Positions 24,405 through 30,950 of a stretch of DNA of 30,950 bases are shown here, piece after piece. Numbering within the stretch: position 1 is the stretch's first letter; every line of letters starts with the position of its first letter. The translations under genes and the position numbers were made by a program. This DNA comes from Elysia marginata (Eukaryota; Mollusca; Gastropoda; Plakobranchidae): assembly GCA_019649035.1 (NCBI GenBank), contig BMAT01010532.1:296372-327321 (forward strand), read 5' to 3'. The notes beneath the pieces are model-generated. The model was not told where the DNA came from. It worked only from the letters and a program-made list of their open reading frames with translations, and did no database searches.

Positions 24405-27248
24405 GTATGCACGATTATTTATTACGGGAACATTATCAACATAAAACTTCAGAGCTTCTGTCATCCTCAACAGTAATTAATACCTATTTAGCTTCTTAAA
24501 CAAAAATGCCAAATAGGTCTATCCCCATTGGCTCTCTTGGTCCTTGAAACCCATCTAGCAAATATTATGTCGCGTCTCTAGGGTGAATGCGGAAGATATC
24601 ACAATTTTCACCCAACAACGGTCACTCTTTTGAAAACAAACATTTTTCTAAGCTTTTATATGTCAAAAATTTCATAAAATTATCAATATTTTTGTTGATT
24701 TAAAATATAGAGAAAAATAGTAAAAACTAGACCTTTCAATTGCGTTTTCTCAGAACCTTTATTTCTGACCTCCAACTCCTTTATCCTGAATGCAAGACAG
24801 ATAGTCTACCACATCTTCCCAGGATTTTAGTACTACATATATTGGGGGCTCTCTGAAAATGTTCCTTTTTTTCTCTGTTTTAATTTTTTGCCATTGCATG
24901 CTTATCATCTGAGCAACTGTGATAAAACTTACAGTGTTTTTTATGTACTTTGTCAAGATTAATCCATAGTAAAAAAATAGGCATTCTGAATAATAAAAAA
25001 AAAGCCTTTTACTTTTAAAGCTTTTCGGTGATTTAGTCTCTCTCACTGTCATAGATGGGCATTCTCAGGATTTATCCTGAATTCAGGACTTTTTTTTCCA
25101 TTTTGAATACGGAAAATCCTGATCTGCATATACACTATTCATGAGAACAAAAATTTTTGCTTGTAAAGTCCTCTTGAAAAAAAAATAAATCTTACTGCGG
25201 TATTGACTTTACTTGTTTTATTTATGTGAATTGCATCAGTAAATTTTAAAGTAAGGGTAATTAATAGCTAAAGCAATGTCTTATACTGTTATGTAATGCT
25301 CATCCTGACCTCAGGATTTTTTTTTCACTAGTGCCCAACCCTGAATAGTAATAAATTTAATTTCTGCAAATCACATGACATTGACAGATCCCAGTTACTG
25401 ACATGGTAAAAAGACTGCTCTCTAAAAGATTGATAACTTTTAACAGGCACTTGCAGTAGTGTTGAATCAGCATTTGTTCTTTAATTTTTACCAGGCTTAA
25501 AAATTTTGTAAATGATGGAGCAGAAACATGCAGACTTGTTAAATGACTAAACAGTTTTTGTAAACAAATTTTTCTTTTATTGACCTTGGCAGACAGTGCA
25601 GTTCTTTCAAGTTAGGTACTAATTCTACTATTGTAGTATTAATATCATAGAATTGCTTCTTTTGGTTAAAAAGAATTTAATGATTATAAGTGAAGCTCTC
25701 CTAACACTGTATTGCAATAATCCAACTGCACGACAAGACAAGCAACTTGAAGTGAAACCGTTTAAGTTTTTAAATTAATGTTTTAGCTGCTTCCTCAGTA
25801 GCATAATTAAAAATGAGATACACTATAGTTTCGGATTTGAAAATTGACACTTATAACAGATTTAAATAGCATTTTTACTAAAAAGGAACATCATCAAAAG
25901 AATGTTGGTCAATGTAAATAAATGAACATCACACGGAGATCTTTAATATGATTACATTATACAAGCAATTTTATTGTTGTTCATGTTCACTATGTTTTAA
26001 AAATTGTGTTGTTCATCAGTTGTTGGTTATGTTACTGAAAACTCAGAAAAAGCAGTTTGAAGTTTTGCCATCATTTAATTTGAATTTATATGCAGTCATT
26101 CATAGGCGCAGCCATAAGTAGGCTATAACTGCTTTAATTCATAAATACTTTGTCTAGTCTTATTTATTAAAATATAAAGGTCTTCAGGGTTTGCCATCAA
26201 TTTATACATGTGTATTGTATAATTATAATATAAATATATTTTGCGTGTGCTCTCATTACAAAAAATAAACGATGACATATCAATATTCACCAAAGGCTGT
26301 CTATACAACATAAGCAAAGTTGGTCCCAGTATATAAACCTAAGAAACTCCAGTTTTAAGGTATAAAGTGCTTGATGTAGCATTATTTTATGAATTTATAC
26401 TGACTGAACTCTGCTTTGTAAACGTGACTTTACCCAGGAAAGAACTGCGGCGGACACTCCAAATATGTAATATACTAAAAATATCCAGAGGCAAATGAAC
26501 GTATCTCCAAAAATCGAGTTTCGGAGTTTAGTCGGATATTTAAGCCTATTTAACGTCAACTTTTATGTGTCAAAATGAAACTGAGTCCGAGGTATGTATC
26601 TTCATTAGAAAAAGAATTTCCTATACACTTAAATAGCAGCGTAAAAGACACATCCATGCTAGATACCCAGAGGCAAACCAGCGTGACTTAACCACAAACG
26701 TCGATATGTTTTGTGACAGGGAGATACGTCATATTGTTTCCTTCAACACCGAAATAGTGTTGTTTAAATCATACATGTAACGCCACAGTGGAGACAAAGT
26801 CATGCGAGGTGGTTAGAAAAGGCAAAACTGCGTATATTGGTATATCTATAAAACACGCGCATTAAAAAAAGTCAAAATTCAGTTCCTAATCAAACAATAT
26901 GTAAAATAATAAGTATACATAACGAGTGTATAGCGCATGATGCATTTCCCATTTCTAATCAACGCAAATTTAGTTTTTTTTTGTTTTTAGAACAATAAAG
27001 ATAACGTAGAGAAACGGCCTCTGGATGGCAGAGCGTACTCCAGTCTATTTTGTATGGTCAACGGTTACGTAGACAGCAGGTGTTAGTTTAGGCCTATACG
27101 AGTCAGAGGGCATCTTTTTTGTTATTAAGTGTAAGGTATTCAAAATGGTCAAATACTAGAGAGTGTTACTGTAATGAGGCTTAGAACAGTAATGTTTCGG
27201 TACTGTCGAGACTGGAGCGTTTCATACAGACCATTTTTCTATCAGCAG
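24405..27248. other. Intergenic region
   Basis: AT-rich DNA between the RFC1 3'UTR and the SINE. It contains a possible hAT-like element (25051-25343). It also holds a less AT-rich stretch at about 26430-27110, where CAGAGGCAAA occurs twice (26487, 26671) and ACGTATCTCC / GGAGATACGT form a small inverted pair. No gene is recognisable on either strand. Confidence 0.5.
25051..25343 (+). mobile_element. Possible MITE with TGGGCA ends
   Basis: The left end ATAGATGGGCATTCTCAGGA pairs imperfectly with the right end, whose reverse complement is CAGGGTTGGGCACTAGTG. CTCAGGATTT occurs in direct form near both ends. CAGGGTTGGGCA is a common hAT-type terminus. No clear target-site duplication. Confidence 0.4.
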
Positions 27249-27556
27249 GACCGGCTCTGTGGCCTTGCTCAGAGATCGGAGGTGCGTCGTTCGATCCCCG
27301 GCCTAGTCAAACCAAAAGACTTAAAAATTGGTATTAGCAGCTGATCCGCCTCCGCTTAGTGTCTGGTATTGTGGATTTAGTGTTAGGTCTGGTCGGCCCG
27401 GTGTCTCAGGAGAATGTGACTAGGTGTGGTGTATGCAAGCACTCCTTACATCATAGTGTGGCAGCACGTTTTCAATTGTCCCAAGCGCCGTCTCTGATAT
27501 AACCTCGAAGTTGACTGGGACGTTAAAATTCAACTAACCAACCAACCAACCAACTA
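27249..27556 (+). mobile_element. tRNA-headed SINE with AACC tail
   Basis: The head carries an A-box-like TGGCCTTGCTCAGAGATCGG and a good B box, GTTCGATCC, at 27289-27297. The body ends GTTGACTGGGACGTTAAAAT and runs into an (AACC)n tail at about 27533-27556. The 3' half recurs on the minus strand at 12280-12400, so the family is dispersed in this genome. Confidence 0.8.
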
Positions 27557-28755
27557 CCAGGAGGTGCATGCATCACAATAACAGACACAGTCATTTGTAA
27601 ACAGGATGCCAAAATATAGTCTAAAAACCCTGAAATTTAGCCAAGCATTGCATTTCACATAGCTTAATAAATGTCATCAACACAAGGTGTGCTAAGAGCA
27701 ATAAAATTATAATGCCGGCTAAATAAAAACCCCATGAAAATCCTTGGATGTGTATGTATAAACACTGGGCACAGTTCGAAATTTTAAGCATGTAAGCTTA
27801 TGTATTCTATTGCATATGAAGATTTTTCGACAACGAAAATAATAATTATAAGATTAAACTTCATTAATACAGTAAAAAAAAGGCAAAATTAATTTGTCTT
27901 TAAAGAGTGCGAAAATGATAGATATTTCTTACTTTTTAAGATTGAACATTTTTAATAAATTTGGATCTTTAAACAAGTAAAATAAGACTTGCCAACATAC
28001 AGAAAGCTTTAGAAATAAATGCAAAATTATAAATAAAAATTAATGAAACTAATGATTTTTTTTTTTTTTGCAAAGCAGGGAAAGTCATGTATACGAAATC
28101 AACACATGATGGTAAAACTAAAAGTAAAAAGTAAACAAAAGGTCTAAATTCTACCTGGAGAACACGAGCAGCTGCATAGTAGTATATTAGAACTGTAAAC
28201 ATGCTATTGGTAGGCATAACCATTGTTAACAGAATACATGTATTTATGAAGGAGGTCGTGTTCAGAGTTTTCCATAACAGGCATTTATAATTATGCCACG
28301 CGTTCGATCGTTCAGTGAGGATCAATGAAATAATTTCAAAGTTAAAGAAAAGATGTACCATTGACTAAAATGAAACCACCATCATCATAATTATTAATAA
28401 TTCCTGCCTTTTTTATTCTAACCCTTGGCTCTTTCATATTCCTGTACTAGACTTCTTATGGAAAGTAGGCTGCTTCTTCTTCTTTTTTTTTTTGTGGTTC
28501 ATTACAAATAATAGTTATATAATATCTTTGTTCCTTTCTGTTTTTCTTGCTTATTTTAAATGCAAAGCAAAACCCTATAAAGTAGACGCTATCAGAGGTA
28601 CCACGCATGTAAAAAAGACAGAATGCCAGTAGGTTTAAAGACCTCTATCTGTAATGGCTTAATAGGTAGAGCTCTCTGGTATGCAAAATAACAAGCAATG
28701 TGACCAAGATAGGTCACCCCCAGCAAAAACCTTCCCTTTATTGTTTGTTTTTATT
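27557..28755. other. Intergenic region upstream of the downstream gene
   Basis: AT-rich. A minus-strand open frame (28361 to 27969) gives a hydrophobic 130-residue translation without family motifs; I judge it chance. Near 28653-28685, GTAATGGCTTAATAGGTAGA resembles a tRNA A box and may be a worn SINE head. Confidence 0.45.
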
Positions 28756-28855
28756 ATAGCCTCCCCTTACCGCCACTCTCTCGCCTCCCGCCCACCCCCT
28801 TCCATGTAGCAGCAGCCACTGGCAACCGGCTTAGCAACGACGCTTGCGGAACAAA
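28756..28855 (+). promoter_or_regulatory. Probable promoter / 5'UTR of the downstream gene
   Basis: An abrupt change from AT-rich DNA to a C- and CpG-rich stretch (CTTACCGCCACTCTCTCGCC then TCCCGCCC), with pyrimidine runs suited to transcription start. It leads directly to the ATG at 28856. No TATA box at a plausible distance was seen. Confidence 0.5.
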
Positions 28856-28871
28856 ATGGCGACCCACACAG
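28856..28871 (+). CDS. Candidate first coding exon A of an unidentified gene
   Basis: ATGGCGACCCACACAG, then GTAAGG, encodes MATHT plus one base. An in-frame stop TAG at 28832-28834 lies just upstream, so this ATG would be the real start. The context CAAAATGGCGAC matches 10 of 12 positions of the TISU element (SAASATGGCGGC), which works with very short 5'UTRs and binds YY1. The remaining exons must lie beyond the window. The gene cannot be named from five residues. Confidence 0.5.
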
Positions 28872-29417
28872 GTAAGGCTCTCTCGCTAAACAGCCCTGCG
28901 TCTTTTCTTTTTTTTTTCCTGAGTGTTTTAAAAATATGACTTGTTTGAAACCGATGAAAAAATTCTTGTATTCCTACAGAGTTTGTGACAGTGATAAACT
29001 AGACCTAACACTAGCAGTCTTTTGTTGTATCGAACTCGATTGAACCGTGGGCGTGCCCGAGGCAACAGTGACTTACCGTGCCGTTTCTACAGTCTAGATT
29101 CTAGTCTAGCATAGAAAGGGATTTGTAGAATAACAAAAGGCCATCGATCTCATTTCGCTGCGAAAGTGCTTTAAATGATCCTTTTATGCCCGCGTTTTGA
29201 ATTCAACACTAGACCTGGAGTCACACTTCTGTAATCTGAGAGCTGAATCGATACTATGAGAAATAAATAGAAAATCGGTTTAAGATATTTTCGTAGGTTA
29301 ATGCTAGTTTTAAGATAACATAAACGTTCTTATTCGAGAGGTTGTGTGAATTCTCTGTGTTAAGTATAGAGAATTCTGTTGAAAAGTTGTGAGAGATTGT
29401 TTTGGGCAGCTGTAAAT

Positions 29418-29427
29418 ATGGCAAGCG
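29418..29427 (+). CDS. Candidate alternative first coding exon B of the same gene
   Basis: ATGGCAAGCG, then GTAAGG, encodes MAS plus one base. It ends in the same phase as exon A (28856-28871) and at the same G/GTAAGG junction, so either could splice to one downstream exon. An in-frame TAG lies upstream near 29360. This is inference from phase and donor only. Confidence 0.35.
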
Positions 29428-29878
29428 GTAAGGATTTTTAAATAGTCTTCATAAACGTTTGAACGAAACTTTCTCACTTACAATTATATATTCCAGTTAA
29501 TTTTTAAATTAGCTTTAATATTGGTCTATGTTGAGTTTGCATTTAATTTATACTATTTTTGTGATTTCTCATTTCAATTCAGTTTCTAAATGGTACTACA
29601 TTTTGACGTGCGCTTCTTTAAAGATGTCAATAGTTCCTCTTTGTTTTTTTTTAAGAGAAATTTTCTTGCTCTCTATATCACCTATACCATAAACGTTTTA
29701 GACCTAGCCATGATGGGTTTTACTTGAACGTCCAAGTGCGTTCATGAGGTCATGGGCTGCGATTTATGGTGCTTAGAATTTTTTTTTAACCGATGAAAGA
29801 TTACAATGCGCAAAACAAATTCGAATGATGGTGAATTTCTGAATGATTTTTACGTTAGGTTTTCTTCAAAAAGGGCGT

Positions 29879-29881
<3 letters not shown>

Positions 29882-29940
<59 letters not shown>
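29882..29940 (+). repeat. (GA)n microsatellite
   Basis: About 29 uninterrupted AG/GA dinucleotides. Confidence 0.98.
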
Positions 29941-29945
<5 letters not shown>

Positions 29946-30310
29946 GTGATCCCCACCAACATTTAATTTTAAACTAGATTAGGTCTAGATCTAGCAGTGA
30001 CTACTGGCAGATCTAGGGCCTGGATGAACAGGAAAGAATGCGTCGATACGTCTGTGATCTCTAAAACTATACTGTCAAATTATAATTTCATGTCAAATCA
30101 ATGTCAAATTGTAAAGCTATCTGTCTCATAATATCCTTGGCAAATAGAAGTCAGATTCTTTTGTTGAGAAAACGTCATTCAAAGTTTCATTTATTTTTCT
30201 TTTAGTCTGTAATTTAAACTAACAACAACGTTAGTATATTTTCATAAGATAATCCAAAATTTAAAAAAAATTAATTTTCAATTAACCAAGGCTGAGAAAA
30301 ATATTTCCCA

Positions 30311-30376
30311 AAAATGCAAGGCCTTTGAAGGTTAAAAATTGCGACATCGGACTCATTCACCCTGGACTTGAGATAT
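30311..30376 (+). mobile_element. Partial copy of MITE family B
   Basis: TTTGAAGGTTAAAAATTGCG and ACATCGGACTCATTCACCCT then GGACTTGAGATATA match the right end of the element at 5995-6250 (about 85% by eye). No left end was found nearby. Confidence 0.7.
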
Positions 30377-30522
30377 ATTTATATCTATTTGATACATCTT
30401 TTGATCTACTGGTATGTCCTTTGTTACCTTCTACATTTTAGAATTTACAATATTGGTATGTGGTAAGAGTATTTGAAAAATAATTTATTGCGTTAAAAAC
30501 TGCTCAAATTTGACGCAGTAGG

Positions 30523-30606
30523 GAAGAAGAAGAAGAAGAAGAAGAAGAAGAAGAAGAAGAAGAAGAAGAAGAAGAAGAAGAAGAAGAAGAAGAAGAGAGA
30601 GAGAGG
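30523..30606 (+). repeat. (GAA)n microsatellite passing into (GA)n
   Basis: About 24 GAA/AAG triplets (30523-30595) followed by a short GA run, then a purine-rich stretch to about 30660. The whole strand segment is almost pure purine. Confidence 0.98.
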
Positions 30607-30950
30607 CCGAGGATGGGAGAAGGAGAGAGAGGGAGTAAAGAGTGAGATAAGAGAGAGGGGACTGGTGATGTCACGATTGTGGAAGAGCGTTCTCCATAGT
30701 CTAGTTCTAAGTGTCTGAATGTTTTAAATTTAAGAAAAAATCAAGAAAAATTGTTTTAAAAAAACACATGATATCATGACACGCACGAGCATTTTGTGCA
30801 ACTTTTGATTGAAAATTCGATATAAACATGTTAACTTCGATATCAAGGTTCATAGAAGAGGGCTAGCTCAGATTTCAAATTTCGAAACTGCAAATACTGA
30901 GTGTTGAAACATTGCTCTTTATCTTACCTTTTCTATTTTGCTGCCCGGCA

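Larger units (their letters stand above)
29428..30950 (+). other. Intron of the downstream gene (inferred)
   Basis: AT-rich sequence with a CTAGATCTAG cluster (29975-30000), two microsatellites and a partial family-B MITE. No further exon is evident before the window ends. Confidence 0.4.

Noticed and set aside
24759..25052. Minus-strand open frame ending in WEDVVDYLSCIQDKGVGGQK with AATAAA overlapping the stop
   Set aside because: No recognisable family. The stretch resembles a worn tRNA-like SINE head (TGTGGTAGACTATCTGTCTT) more than a gene.
26486..26730. Possible mobile element bounded by CAGAGGCAAA repeats and ACGTATCTCC / GGAGATACGT
   Set aside because: The direct and inverted matches are short, do not share boundaries and may be chance.
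27969..28361. Minus-strand open frame of 130 codons with hydrophobic segments, resembling a membrane protein
   Set aside because: AT-rich DNA gives Phe, Leu and Tyr runs by chance. There is no family motif, no splice context, and it crosses an oligo-T/A run.
1..30950. CRISPR arrays, bacterial operons, phage or viral genes
   Set aside because: All regularly repeated arrays are contiguous minisatellites without unique spacers. The gene structure is spliced, and no viral protein was recognised.

Overview
The window is nuclear DNA of an animal. It is AT-rich, with short coding exons, long introns, GT..AG splice sites and many short non-autonomous mobile elements. One gene dominates: 19 coding exons on the + strand (2754-23582) encode the C-terminal 1,047 or so residues of RFC1, the large subunit of replication factor C, the clamp loader. 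The phases of all 18 internal introns agree and the frame stays open to the TAA at 23580-23582. A CORE-SINE, tRNA-derived SINEs ending in short simple tails, CTAGAT-rich stretches and a TATCT tail make a lophotrochozoan, probably a gastropod mollusc, the best guess. That assignment is inference; no species can be named from sequence alone.

Layout. 1-2753: intron of RFC1, or sequence upstream of it. It holds a tandemly duplicated segment, a possible terminal exon of a minus-strand gene (688 down to 370), an inverted-repeat element (972-1358) and a hAT-like MITE (2417-2692). 2754-7088: five exons of the poorly conserved, charged N-terminal part. 9127-11649: the BRCT domain. 13901-15649: a Ser/Thr-rich linker, the start of the AAA+ module, Walker A and Walker B. 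17146-19246: the rest of the AAA+ module (CNDRN, LRFQRPR and lid). 20372-22807: the clamp-loader collar domain. 23484-23582: a Lys/Gly-rich tail. The PIP-box-like N-terminus lies 5' of the window or was not recognised.

Downstream, 23583-28800 is 3'UTR and intergenic DNA with relics of mobile elements, including a tRNA-headed SINE at 27249-27556. At 28760-28871 a pyrimidine- and CpG-rich stretch leads into a very short first coding exon (ATG at 28856) with a donor right after it. A second ATG micro-exon at 29418-29427 ends in the same phase with the same donor context. I read these as alternative first exons of a gene whose body lies beyond the window. GA and GAA microsatellites follow.

I see no new enzymatic system. 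The unusual material is in the introns: a 76-bp minisatellite that runs into a splice acceptor, a perfect 26-bp hairpin, a 48-bp identical direct repeat flanking an AAA+ exon, and at least four MITE-like families.
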